DNA of 64,000 bases from Flavobacterium phragmitis (GCF_900112575.1 NZ_FOMH01000007.1:124001-188000); one strand, 5' to 3'; numbered from the stretch's first letter, positions 18,934 through 28,023 are shown. Notes: generated from the letters alone by a model not told the origin. Program-made: numbers and translations.

Positions 18934-18941
18934 TATCTTTG
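18934..18941 (+). promoter_or_regulatory. Candidate -7 element for Roadblock copy 2
   Basis: tatctttg matches TAnnTTTG and lies 31 nt before the start codon. Confidence 0.4.
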
Positions 18942-18972
18942 ACCCTTCCAAAAACATGACAAATAAAAGAAT

Positions 18973-19293
18973 ATGATTGATTTACAAACACTAGTACAAG
19001 AGACTGGAGCAGAATCTGGATTGAGTTTTAATATTGATGGAATCTTAAACGAGTCTGTTAATTTAGAATATGACGGAAATGTTGCAGCTATGATCGGAAT
19101 GATCTTAAAGATGTGCCTTGAAATGTCGGAAGACGTAAACAACGGTGATCTTAAGCAAGTTATGATTAAAAATAATGACGGAATTGTCGTTGCTACCAAA
19201 AACGAAGATGATAACTGCATCGCGTTACTTTCTAAGGATTTGAGTAAAATGGGACTGTTACTTCGAAAAATGGACACCATTTTTAGCAACTAA
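18973..19293 (+). CDS. Roadblock/LC7 domain protein, partner A, copy 2
   Basis: 106 residues with the Roadblock/LC7 pattern: GLSFNIDGILNESVNLEYDGN, the helix VAAMIGMILKMCLEMSEDV, then strands DLKQVMIKNNDGIVVATK and NCIALLSKDLSKMGLLLR. It is first in a two-gene operon, as at copy 1. Identity to the 118-residue paralogue is only about one third, clearest at AAM, LKQ and the final LL.R. Partner A has thus diverged much more than partner B, as a subunit that sets specificity might. No GTPase gene is adjacent. Cytosolic, no signal. Confidence 0.72.
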   Translation: MIDLQTLVQETGAESGLSFNIDGILNESVNLEYDGNVAAMIGMILKMCLEMSEDVNNGDLKQVMIKNNDGIVVATKNEDDNCIALLSKDLSKMGLLLRKMDTIFSN

Positions 19294-19319
19294 TTTTAAA
19301 CTTAAAACTTGAATAAAAT

Positions 19320-19694
19320 ATGTCAGATTTTTTACAAAACTTTCAAAACGATTTAAAAGAAAATATTAACGGATTTATTGCTGTTTCCGTAACTGAAGTT
19401 GAAACAGGAATGTCTTATTGTTCACTTACTGCAAGACCTGATTTTGATCCTGAATTAGCTTCTGCTTATAACTTAGAAGTGGTTAAAGCAAAATTAAATG
19501 CTATCAGAGCTTTAGGATTAGATCAAAAAATTAATGATATTTTAATTACACTTTCAGATCAAATTCATATTATTGATCTTTCTGACGATGGAAGATATTT
19601 TATCTATTTGGCTGTAGATTCTAATAAAGCGAATCTTGGCTTGACAAGAGCAGTTTTGTCTAGATATAAAAAAGATATTATCACCAAATTATAA
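19320..19694 (+). CDS. Roadblock/LC7-like protein, partner B, copy 2
   Basis: 124 residues, 26 nt after partner A. The fold pattern is that of the 126-residue paralogue at 7532-7912: GFIAVSVTEVETGMSY, AYNLEVVKAKLNAIRALGL, DILITLSDQIHIIDLS, YFIYLAVDSNKANLGLTRAVL. About 79 of 124 positions agree by hand count. The strong conservation across an old-looking duplication suggests that this surface is under constraint, perhaps for pairing with partner A or for binding a common target. The terminator at 19718 ends the operon. Confidence 0.7.
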   Translation: MSDFLQNFQNDLKENINGFIAVSVTEVETGMSYCSLTARPDFDPELASAYNLEVVKAKLNAIRALGLDQKINDILITLSDQIHIIDLSDDGRYFIYLAVDSNKANLGLTRAVLSRYKKDIITKL

Positions 19695-19717
19695 CGATTT
19701 TTTTGCCCCCAACAAAG

Positions 19718-19760
19718 AAAAAAAGGCTATTTCGACTTTCTGTCTGAAATGGCCTTTTTT
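19718..19760. terminator. Terminator between convergent Roadblock operon and hydrolase gene
   Basis: Imperfect stem aaaaaggctatttc / gaaatggccttttt with A run left and T run right, able to work on both strands. Confidence 0.75.
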
Positions 19761-19779
19761 GATTTTGCAAAGCTGGATT

Positions 19780-20577
19780 TTATTCGAAGAAATCTGCTAA
19801 AACAGTTTTTAAGGCTTCTTTATTCTCGATTTGGCTCATGTGGCCGTCTTCAAAAGAAACTAATTCTACTGTTGTGTCTTCAATTTGAGAAAGACTGTCT
19901 TCGTAATTTAGAACCGGATCTTTTTTTCCTAAGATTAATAAAACCGGAAAACGATTTTCGTGTAAAAGCCATTCGCGGTCTTTTCGTATTTTCATTCCTT
20001 CTAAAGAAGCAATAATTCCTTGCAAAGGAGTCTTTAAAGCTTCGGTTTTTACTTTTTCAATTTCGTTTGCTAATCGAGTTCTGTTGTTTTCGCTGAATAA
20101 ATTGGCGATCGCCAAACTAACAAAACTTACATAATTCTGTTTTACAGCTTTGATAGCACGGGTTCTGTTGCTCTTTTTTTCGGCACTGTCTTCTTTGGAA
20201 GTTGAATTTAGCAAAACTAGTTTTTGGATTTTTTGCGGATATAATTCGGCGAAAGCCAAACCTACATAACCGCCCATCGAATGTCCCAAAATAGTAGCTT
20301 TTTCAATTTTTAAATGTTCTAAAACTTCGTTTACTGCATTCGCATTATCTTCCATTTCATGAACATAACCTAGGGAATCTGATTCTCCATGTCCTAATAA
20401 ATCAATGGTGATAACACGGTATTTATTGGAGAAAAAATCAACATAGTCGTTCCACATTTTTTTATTTTCCAGAAAACCATGAAGGAAAACAATTGTGTTT
20501 CCTTTTCCAGTGTCGGAAAAGGATATTTTGGTGTTTTTGTATAAAGTGTGATTCAAAACGGATATTTTAAACAGCAA
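19780..20577 (-). CDS. Alpha/beta hydrolase
   Basis: 265 residues with the alpha/beta-hydrolase signs: oxyanion loop VFLHGF, nucleophile elbow GHSMGG (Ser100), acid in LGKKDPV and catalytic His in FEDGHMSQIE. No signal peptide. It lies 7 nt downstream of the ECF sigma gene on the same strand, so the two form an operon. The substrate cannot be told; BioH- or MhpC-like small ester substrates are possible. Confidence 0.88.
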   Translation of the reverse strand: MLFKISVLNHTLYKNTKISFSDTGKGNTIVFLHGFLENKKMWNDYVDFFSNKYRVITIDLLGHGESDSLGYVHEMEDNANAVNEVLEHLKIEKATILGHSMGGYVGLAFAELYPQKIQKLVLLNSTSKEDSAEKKSNRTRAIKAVKQNYVSFVSLAIANLFSENNRTRLANEIEKVKTEALKTPLQGIIASLEGMKIRKDREWLLHENRFPVLLILGKKDPVLNYEDSLSQIEDTTVELVSFEDGHMSQIENKEALKTVLADFFE

Positions 20578-20584
20578 AAATACG

Positions 20585-21133
20585 CTATTTTATTAGCCAT
20601 ATAAAATACAGTACGAATTTTAACTGAGAGAGATTTTGAGATTCTCTTAAAGAAGCATAAGCTCTTTTCATTTGTGTTTTTACAGTGTTTATGGAAATAT
20701 TGTGGTCTTCTGCAATTTCTGAATAACTTAATCCTTCAACAACATGCGAGATAAAAATTTCTCTTCTGGCTTGCGGAATTTTCTCGATTAAGGTTTGAAT
20801 TTTAGGTTTTTGGTTTTCTTCTGTATTTTCAAAAACTGTTTGTTCTTCAGATTTTGGAAAAGCAATTTTTTTGTCTTGAATGCTAACTGTTTTAATTTTT
20901 TCTAAATGCTGAAGGCTTAAATTTTTTATAGCTTTTGTACCATAGGCTTTAAACGAAATGCTGAAATTTAGTGTTTCTTCTTTTTCCCAGAGGTAAGTAA
21001 AAAAATCCTGAACAATGTCTTTTGCTGCATCTTTATCCTTTACAATGTTGAACGAAACCAATGAAAAAAAGACAAAGTGTTCTTTGTATAAGGTTTCAAA
21101 TGTTTTAAAATCTTTATAATTCAGCATCTCCAA
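20585..21133 (-). CDS. ECF-type RNA polymerase sigma factor (FecI-like)
   Basis: 182 residues. Region 2 is seen in FETLYKEHF...DKDAAKDIVQDFFTYLWEK, region 4 in IPQARREIFISHVVEGLSYSEIAEDHNISINTVKTQMKRAYASL. The start may be the ATG at 21133 or two codons later. Bacteroidota use such sigma factors with FecR anti-sigma proteins to control SusC/SusD transporters. Here fecR is divergent (21296) rather than downstream. The C-terminus has an odd hydrophobic tail (FVLYFIWLIK) that could touch the membrane. Co-transcribed with the hydrolase gene. Confidence 0.9.
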   Translation of the reverse strand: MEMLNYKDFKTFETLYKEHFVFFSLVSFNIVKDKDAAKDIVQDFFTYLWEKEETLNFSISFKAYGTKAIKNLSLQHLEKIKTVSIQDKKIAFPKSEEQTVFENTEENQKPKIQTLIEKIPQARREIFISHVVEGLSYSEIAEDHNISINTVKTQMKRAYASLRESQNLSQLKFVLYFIWLIK

Positions 21134-21214
21134 ATGTCATTTATTCGTTTGTAATGGATTACATAGTGCCAAATGTAAAATAAAAAGTTAGTTTTTTTTT
21201 GTAATGTGTAAAAA

Positions 21215-21234
21215 AAATCAAAAAATTTTGATTT
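21215..21234. promoter_or_regulatory. Inverted repeat in the sigma/fecR divergent region
   Basis: 9-bp arms aaatcaaaa and ttttgattt separated by two bases, in the 162-bp gap between the divergent genes. Possible operator; A/T-rich composition makes chance likely enough to be cautious. Confidence 0.35.
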
Positions 21235-21295
21235 GTTGTCACCCTAAAAAACTTTTTTTCTAACCTAGTAGAAAAACACTATATAAAAAAAACAA

Positions 21296-22429
21296 ATGAC
21301 TCCAAATTCAAAATTGATTAACGTCCTAAGGGAAATAAAGTCCAAAGGAAATGTTGATGCTACTACAATAGCATCTTTATCTCCCGAAGAACAGGATTTA
21401 ATACAAAACCTTCAAAGTAATGGTTTACTGGAAGAAGCATTATCGTATGCAGAATCGATAGATACTGATAAAAACTGGGGAGAACTGGAAGAAAAATTAA
21501 ATACAGATAAAAAGTCAGTCGTAATGAACTGGAGAAATATTTTTCAATACGCGGCAATTTTTGTCTGTCTTTTAGGGCTGGTTTTTCTTTTTCAATATAA
21601 AACTGGTAAACAATCTAAAGAAGAAATTCCTTCAGATGCTATCCAGTTGGTTTTGGAAAATGGAGATATTCAGGTTTTAAATCCTAATGGAGAACAGCAA
21701 ATAATTAAGAAAAATGGAGAAGTAGTGGCTTCTCAGAAAGAGAATGAAATTAATTATCGTTCGGATAAAGCGATTAATAAATTGGTTTACAATGAGATTA
21801 AAATTCCTTATGGTAAAACTTTTAGAATAAAGTTGTCAGACGGAACTTCGGTAAGTATGAATGCAGGTTCTTCTTTAAAATATCCCGTTCAGTTTATCAA
21901 AGGACATAATAGAGAAGTTGTCTTAGAAGGAGAAGCTTTTTTTGATGTGGCAAAAGATAAGGCGCATCCGTTTATTGTAAAAACAAGAGGTGTTGATGTG
22001 ATGGTTTTGGGAACAAAATTTAATGTGAGTTCTTATAAAGAAGATACAGATATTAATACGGTTCTGGTAGAAGGTTCGGTTAGTTTATCTGATAAAAACA
22101 ATAAAAAAGCAATACTTGAACCAGGCGAAAAAGGATCTTGGAATAATGAAGAAACAGAAATCGCTGTCGAAAAAGTAGATACTCGTTTTTACACAGAATG
22201 GATTAATGGTGAAATTGTTTTTAGAAAAACAGCTTTTAGAGATATTGTTATCAAGCTCGAACGAACGTACAATGTAAAGATTGAAAATAACAGAGAGGAT
22301 ATTTTAGATAAAAAATTTAATGCCAGTTTCAATAAAAATATTGAAAGCATAGATAAGGTATTAGAAACGATGAGTAAAATAATGGGGTTCACTTATAAAA
22401 AAGAAAGAGAGCTAATAAAAATAAACTAA
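21296..22429 (+). CDS. FecR-type transmembrane anti-sigma factor
   Basis: 377 residues. The cytoplasmic N-terminus of about 80 residues should bind the sigma factor, a single membrane span is at 82-100, and the periplasmic part carries the FecR domain (IKIPYGKTFRIKLSDGTSVSMNAGSSLKYP, EGEAFFDVAKDKAHPFIVKT, LGTKFNVSSY, VEGSV). A DUF4974-like C-terminal domain (AFRDIVIKLERTYNVKIEN) should contact the STN domain of the SusC protein encoded next. It relays the outer-membrane signal to the ECF sigma factor. Confidence 0.93.
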   Translation: MTPNSKLINVLREIKSKGNVDATTIASLSPEEQDLIQNLQSNGLLEEALSYAESIDTDKNWGELEEKLNTDKKSVVMNWRNIFQYAAIFVCLLGLVFLFQYKTGKQSKEEIPSDAIQLVLENGDIQVLNPNGEQQIIKKNGEVVASQKENEINYRSDKAINKLVYNEIKIPYGKTFRIKLSDGTSVSMNAGSSLKYPVQFIKGHNREVVLEGEAFFDVAKDKAHPFIVKTRGVDVMVLGTKFNVSSYKEDTDINTVLVEGSVSLSDKNNKKAILEPGEKGSWNNEETEIAVEKVDTRFYTEWINGEIVFRKTAFRDIVIKLERTYNVKIENNREDILDKKFNASFNKNIESIDKVLETMSKIMGFTYKKERELIKIN

Positions 22430-22502
22430 CTATTTACTAACCAACCAAAAACCAAATTTATATGAAGAGGATGTAATTTTTTTTAAAGAAATACAAGAAG
22501 TA

Positions 22503-22535
22503 AAATCGGAAAATAGTACCAGTATTTTCCGATTT
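22503..22535 (+). promoter_or_regulatory. Hairpin between fecR and susC
   Basis: Perfect 13-bp arms (22503-22515, 22523-22535) around a 7-nt loop, centred on cggaaaata. There is no T run after it, so it looks less like a terminator and more like an attenuation, stability or operator site in the susC leader. Confidence 0.55.
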
Positions 22536-22592
22536 AGTAATGTATTTCAAACGATGTATCGAGATTAAATCATTTAAAATCAATCCAAAATT

Positions 22593-25500
22593 ATGAAAAA
22601 AATAATTAAAAGGAATTGGCTCAGTCCTTATTTGCCTGTAATCAGCCTAAGAATGAAACTAACCACAATACTATTGATGCTTTCGTTGATGAGAATTCAA
22701 GCGAGCGTCTATTCACAAAATACAAAGCTGACATTAGATGTAAAAAATACTTCAGTCGAAAAATTGTTTAATAAAATCGAATCTGTTTCAGAATACAGGT
22801 TTCTTTTTGAAAGCAGTATAATTGACTTGAACAGAAAGATTACCCTTAATGTTAAGAAGCAGAAAATCGATGCCATATTAGAAGAAGTATTTAAAGATAC
22901 TGACATTGCTTACAGCGTCGCCGATCGCCAGATTATATTAGTAAAGAAAAAAAAGAAGGTAAATCTTCCTGAAAAAAGCACAGTTCCGAATATTGTAGCT
23001 GAACAAGGAATTGAAATTACAGGAGTTGTAGTCGACTCCAGAAATATGCCAATACCGGGCGCAAATGTTAATGAAAAAGGAACTAAAAATGGAGTATCAA
23101 CTGATTTGGACGGGAAGTTTACAATTCGTGTAAACGGAACCAATAGTGTTTTGGTTTTTTCTTTTATAGGATTTGAAAATAAAGAAGTTACTGTTGGTCA
23201 AAGTAAGTCTTTGAGTGTGATTTTGAGCGAACAAAATTCGGCGCTAAATGAAGTTGTAATTGTCGGTTATGGAGCAGTGAAGAAAAAAGATTTGACAGGA
23301 GCTGTAGCAACAGTGAAATCAACGGATATTGTTTTGAGTCCGGTTTTAAGTCCAATGGAAGCACTTCAGGGAAGAGTTTCAGGTTTGGATATTCAGCGTG
23401 GATCAGGAAAAGCAGGAACTTCTCCAAAAGTGTTATTGAGAGGAAACAGATCTTTAACGGCTAGTCAGGATCCGTTGTATATTGTGGATGGAATTCCTTC
23501 AAGTATTGATAATCTGAATCCGAATGATATTGAAAGTATCGATGTTTTAAAAGATGCTTCGTCAACAGCAATATATGGTTCTTCGGGAGCGAATGGAGTT
23601 ATTATTGTTACCACTAAAAAAGCAAAAGCAGGAAAAACACAAATAGACGTTAACAGCTATTTTGGATTAAATGGTTTCTCTTCTTTCCCGGCGCCGCTTA
23701 CTGGTGATAAATGGTTAAGTTACAAACGCGACCGATTTTATTTGGATAATGGTTATCAGGCTACAAGTTTAACCGATTTAGGCTTAAACGCATCTGCCAT
23801 TGCAGCAATCGAAAACGGACAGTATGTAAACTGGATTGACGAAACTTTGCAGGTAGGAACACAGCAAAATCATAATCTTTTTATGAGAGGTGGGTCTGAA
23901 AAAGTACAGGGTTACTTTTCTTTGGGATATGTTGGTGAAGAAGGAATCTATCAAAACGACAAAGTAAACAGCTTTAATTCTAGAGGAGGAGTTGATATTA
24001 AATTCAGTGATAAATTTAAAACAGGTTTCCAACTGATTTTAAACTATCGTAAAAACAGCACAACAAACAGTAGAATTAACAAAGCTTACAGCGTTTATCC
24101 TTTAGGAGTGCCATTTGATGAAAACGGTGTTGTAAATCTTTATCCGATAGAGGGAGATCCTAACAACATTAGTATTTTGGCAAATAATTATCCAGGCGCT
24201 TTTGCTAATGAATCTTTAAGTTATAATGTACAGTTCAATCCTTATATGGAGTTTGAATTTTCTAAAAACCTGAAGTTAAGATCTAATTTAGGTACAAGAT
24301 TTTCAGGAGGTAGAGCGGGAACTTTCCAGAATAAGAATTCATACAATTTATTGTCTGAAGGAAGAACAGCAAGTGAGGCAACTTATAATATGACTTTGGG
24401 GTACAGTTATATCTGGGAAAATATCCTGAATTATAATTTTAAACTTGGTAAAGATCATGATTTTGGTTTGACAGGAATTACTTCTTGGGCTGACAGTAGA
24501 TCAGAAGGAACTTATATGGGCGGTAATGGTATCGATTATGACGATTTCCAGTTTTATAATATGGGAGCGGTTAAAAATCTTACTACGAGAATGAATACAT
24601 ATAGCCAGTTTAACAGAATGTCATTTGCCGGCCGTTTTAATTATAGTTTTAAAGGCAAATATTTGTTTCAGCTAACGAATAGATGGGACGGAGTTTCTCC
24701 GTTAGCCGAAGGTAATAAATGGGCCTCTTTTCCATCTGCTTCATTGGCTTGGCGTATCAGTGATGAAAGCTTTATGCAGGGAACGAGTTCATGGTTGAAT
24801 AACTTGAAATTACGATTAGGTTACGGTATTTCAGGATCGGCAAATATTGATCCGTATTCTAGTTTAACCAGAACAGCAACCAAAACAAGCAGTCTTTCGC
24901 TTGGTGGCAGTACAGCTTTACCAATGTATGTGCCTACAGAGCATATCTCGAATCCGGATTTAACTTGGGAGCGTTCGACAAATACGAACTTAGGTTTGGA
25001 TGTTTCGGTATTGCATAATAGAGTTGATCTTGTAGCAGAATATTATTGGACCAATACAGATGGTATTTTATGGGATCGTCGTCTGCCAACCAGTTCAGGT
25101 GGTTATGATGCTAAAACACCTTATAAAAAGACATCGAATATTGCGACTTCTCAGAATAGAGGTTTTGAGCTTTCGATAAATACTAAAAATATTGATACCG
25201 AAAACTTCAAATGGAATACATCGTTTACTTACACACACGCTACAGAAAAGTTGACGAACATTGATTTAGGAAATTTAACGGTTGCCGAATTAATTTCGGA
25301 AGGTCTTTTCATTGGACAGACTCCGGCAGCAGGAGGTGTGTTTTATGATTATAAAAAAATAGGAATCTGGCAGTTGGGTCAAGAAGCCGAAGCCGCTTTG
25401 TATGGTGCTAAACCCGGTGATATAAAATTGCAGACAGTTCCTCAGGTTGATGCCAACGGAGTGTCAGATAATGGAGTACACGTATATTCTACAAAAGACA

Positions 25501-25979
25501 GAATGATTGTAGGGAACAATGTTCCAGATTATTTCTTTGGTTTCCAAAATACCTTCAAATACAGGAATTTTGATTGTACGATATTTGTAAACGGAAGATA
25601 CGGTGGCATGATGCGCGCTCAGGTTTTAGGATATTGGAACAAAGAAGCACAGCCGGAAACTTATAGTTACTGGACACAAGACAATCCAACAAACGATTTT
25701 CCAAGACCGGGAGGTAGTTTTAACACACAGTTCCAATCGTCATTAGAGCTAGTAGACGCTTCATATATCAAAATCAAAAATATCACTTTTGGATATTCGA
25801 TGCCACAAGATTTCCTTAAAAGAACAGGAATAAGTTCGATGAGACTTTATGCAACGTCTTACAATCCTTTTGTTTTTAGTCGAAGCCATTTGTTGAAAAA
25901 TGTAGATCCAGAAAGTGGAGGATCAGATTCGTTCCCATTGTTTAAACAAGTTGTTTTTGGTCTTAATTTATCATTATAG
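22593..25979 (+). CDS. SusC/RagA-family TonB-dependent receptor with STN signalling domain
   Basis: 1128 residues, outer membrane. After a long N-terminal segment and signal sequence (LTTILLMLSLMRIQASVYSQ), an STN domain (about 45-120) is present, the sign of a transporter that signals through FecR. Next come a carboxypeptidase-regulatory-like domain (ITGVVVDSRNMPIPGANV), the TonB-box region and plug (NEVVIVGYGAVKKKDLTGAV, VSGLDIQRGSG, DPLYIVDGIPSS, IDVLKDASSTAIYGSSGANGVI), and a large beta barrel. The substrate is unknown: no glycoside hydrolase or peptidase gene follows the susD gene. Confidence 0.95.
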   Translation: MKKIIKRNWLSPYLPVISLRMKLTTILLMLSLMRIQASVYSQNTKLTLDVKNTSVEKLFNKIESVSEYRFLFESSIIDLNRKITLNVKKQKIDAILEEVFKDTDIAYSVADRQIILVKKKKKVNLPEKSTVPNIVAEQGIEITGVVVDSRNMPIPGANVNEKGTKNGVSTDLDGKFTIRVNGTNSVLVFSFIGFENKEVTVGQSKSLSVILSEQNSALNEVVIVGYGAVKKKDLTGAVATVKSTDIVLSPVLSPMEALQGRVSGLDIQRGSGKAGTSPKVLLRGNRSLTASQDPLYIVDGIPSSIDNLNPNDIESIDVLKDASSTAIYGSSGANGVIIVTTKKAKAGKTQIDVNSYFGLNGFSSFPAPLTGDKWLSYKRDRFYLDNGYQATSLTDLGLNASAIAAIENGQYVNWIDETLQVGTQQNHNLFMRGGSEKVQGYFSLGYVGEEGIYQNDKVNSFNSRGGVDIKFSDKFKTGFQLILNYRKNSTTNSRINKAYSVYPLGVPFDENGVVNLYPIEGDPNNISILANNYPGAFANESLSYNVQFNPYMEFEFSKNLKLRSNLGTRFSGGRAGTFQNKNSYNLLSEGRTASEATYNMTLGYSYIWENILNYNFKLGKDHDFGLTGITSWADSRSEGTYMGGNGIDYDDFQFYNMGAVKNLTTRMNTYSQFNRMSFAGRFNYSFKGKYLFQLTNRWDGVSPLAEGNKWASFPSASLAWRISDESFMQGTSSWLNNLKLRLGYGISGSANIDPYSSLTRTATKTSSLSLGGSTALPMYVPTEHISNPDLTWERSTNTNLGLDVSVLHNRVDLVAEYYWTNTDGILWDRRLPTSSGGYDAKTPYKKTSNIATSQNRGFELSINTKNIDTENFKWNTSFTYTHATEKLTNIDLGNLTVAELISEGLFIGQTPAAGGVFYDYKKIGIWQLGQEAEAALYGAKPGDIKLQTVPQVDANGVSDNGVHVYSTKDRMIVGNNVPDYFFGFQNTFKYRNFDCTIFVNGRYGGMMRAQVLGYWNKEAQPETYSYWTQDNPTNDFPRPGGSFNTQFQSSLELVDASYIKIKNITFGYSMPQDFLKRTGISSMRLYATSYNPFVFSRSHLLKNVDPESGGSDSFPLFKQVVFGLNLSL

Positions 25980-25983
25980 TATT

Positions 25984-27840
25984 ATGAAAAAGTATATCAA
26001 TATAAAATCAGTAATTGTCTTAATGTCTTTTATGGTTGGTTTGCAATCATGCAGTTTAGACGAAAAAAATCTTACCACTGTTTCTTTGGATAAATCCTAT
26101 AGCGAAAGACCAGGATTTGAAGGCTTAATTAATAGTTGTTACGAAAATCTGTATTTCCTTCACGGAAAAGTAGATTATATAGCGCCGACAGAAGCAGGAA
26201 CAGATTCTTGGGAAAATGTCAGCAACAGTGGCATTGGTTATACACAATACACCAGCCAGTTAAATCCGGACGATGGGAATATCAAAGTAATTTGGGGAAC
26301 AGCTTACACTACTATAAATCTTTGCAACACGGCGATTTATTATTCAAAAGATGTTAATGGCTATTCTTCAACAGAGGAATTAAATGCCAAATTAGCGGAA
26401 GCTTATTTTCTAAGAGCTTTTAGTAATTTCATATTAGTAGAGCAATTTGGAGGTGTGGTTTTAAGAACAAAATCATCGATTATTGAAGGAGCAGATAATG
26501 CACCTGTTCGCAGCTCTGAGAAAGAGTTTTACGATTTGATCATTGAAGATTTAAAATTTGCCTGCGCACATCTTCCAGTTCAACAGACTTTACAGGGACG
26601 AGTAGCTAAGAAAGCAGCCTATGGTTTGCTGGCAAAAGTATATTTGCAACGAACAAGATTAGGAGATGTTTCAGAATATGCAAAATTAGCTTTGGATACT
26701 GCTGAAGAATTAATCAATAACGCCACAAAATACAATACTGCTTTGTATCTAAGTGATAATACGAAATCGGGATTCAGTAAACTTTGGGATGGGAACAATA
26801 ATAAGAAAAACACAGAATTTCTGTTTACGCAGGGAATTGATCCAGGCGGACTTAATCCTGAAGGTTACAACAGAGGAAGGACAAGACAATATTATTTGCC
26901 TGATTTAGCAACAAGAGGAGCTGAGTGGGGAGCGGGAGCAACCAGTATCTTATACGGACGCGCCAATAGCCGTTTGTTAAAACCAAGTAAATATTTGTTG
27001 ACAGAAGTATTTTCTCCTGTGCCATCACCAGCAGATACTCGTTTTGCAGAAACATTCACTTTTAAATTTTATGCCGCTGCCAATAAAACAATTACACAGA
27101 CAATGGCAACTGCTTACAAAAAAGATGCTTCGGTAGTAGGTTATACGATTAAAAATACTTTAGCTCAGGCATTGCCAACAGTTAATTTTTATTCGCAGAG
27201 AATAGAAGAGCAAATCAATATGAATAACGATGAAGGTTTGTCTGTTTTTACGCCTAACTGGAATATTGATCCTGCTGTAAAGAGCAAAATGCCGGTTCTG
27301 GTTGCTGATCCAAGTGATATTTTTGAGCCTGGAACTAATAAATATAAAGATCCAGCAATGTATCCAAATGACCCAAATTTGATTAATATTTTTCCAGCAA
27401 TGCGAAAATTTTCTGCAGCATTGTACTGTCAGAGTAATCAATATTGGTTGGGAGATATTCCGATAATCCGTTTGGGCGAAGTGTATTTGATTGCCGCAGA
27501 AGCCGCTATTCTAAATAGTGATCAAAGTAAAGCCTCGACTTATGTAAATACTCTAAGAAAAAGAGCCGCTTTGACATCAAGAGAAAATGAAATGTTGGTG
27601 TCAAGCGGGCAAATGAATATTGATTTTATTTTAAAAGAAAGAGCAAGAGAATTATCTGGCGAACACACCAGATGGATTGATTTGAAACGTACAGGAAAGT
27701 TAACCAAAACCTATTTAGATCAGACGAATCCAATTGCGGGGACAAATTTTGTTGACAGTAAACATATCGTTAGACCAATTCCGAGGTCATTTTTGGACGC
27801 AATTTCAAATGCCAAAGAATTTGGGAATAATGGATATTAA
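25984..27840 (+). CDS. SusD/RagB-family outer membrane lipoprotein
   Basis: 618 residues from the ATG at 25984, 4 nt after the susC stop. The in-frame start at 25915 lies inside susC and is rejected. Lipoprotein signal with Cys23 (MVGLQSCS). Typical SusD/RagB TPR helices and family end: LAEAYFLRAFSNFILVEQFGGV, IIRLGEVYLIAAEAAI, RARELSGEHTRWIDLKRTGKL, RPIPRSFL. It forms the surface lid of the SusC channel and captures the substrate. Confidence 0.95.
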   Translation: MKKYINIKSVIVLMSFMVGLQSCSLDEKNLTTVSLDKSYSERPGFEGLINSCYENLYFLHGKVDYIAPTEAGTDSWENVSNSGIGYTQYTSQLNPDDGNIKVIWGTAYTTINLCNTAIYYSKDVNGYSSTEELNAKLAEAYFLRAFSNFILVEQFGGVVLRTKSSIIEGADNAPVRSSEKEFYDLIIEDLKFACAHLPVQQTLQGRVAKKAAYGLLAKVYLQRTRLGDVSEYAKLALDTAEELINNATKYNTALYLSDNTKSGFSKLWDGNNNKKNTEFLFTQGIDPGGLNPEGYNRGRTRQYYLPDLATRGAEWGAGATSILYGRANSRLLKPSKYLLTEVFSPVPSPADTRFAETFTFKFYAAANKTITQTMATAYKKDASVVGYTIKNTLAQALPTVNFYSQRIEEQINMNNDEGLSVFTPNWNIDPAVKSKMPVLVADPSDIFEPGTNKYKDPAMYPNDPNLINIFPAMRKFSAALYCQSNQYWLGDIPIIRLGEVYLIAAEAAILNSDQSKASTYVNTLRKRAALTSRENEMLVSSGQMNIDFILKERARELSGEHTRWIDLKRTGKLTKTYLDQTNPIAGTNFVDSKHIVRPIPRSFLDAISNAKEFGNNGY

Positions 27841-27867
27841 GTGCACTTTTGGTTAGGTGTTAGGAAT

Positions 27868-27895
27868 GGGCAGTTCGAAAGAACTGCCCTTTTTT
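27868..27895 (+). terminator. Terminator of the fecR-susCD operon
   Basis: 9-bp perfect stem gggcagttc / gaactgccc closed by a GAAA tetraloop, followed by a T run. Confidence 0.92.
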
Positions 27896-28023
27896 ATAAA
27901 GATTTGCTCTAGTAGAAATAAGCTTAAAGAGATAAGAAATAGGCAATGAAAATTTATAAAGTAAATTAATTAGTGAAATTAAAAAGACAAAGAAATTAGT
28001 GATAATTTGTGCGATTCGTGGCT

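Noticed and set aside
18897..19289. 130-residue minus-strand frame opposite Roadblock copy 2
   Set aside because: Antisense to a paralogue-supported gene.
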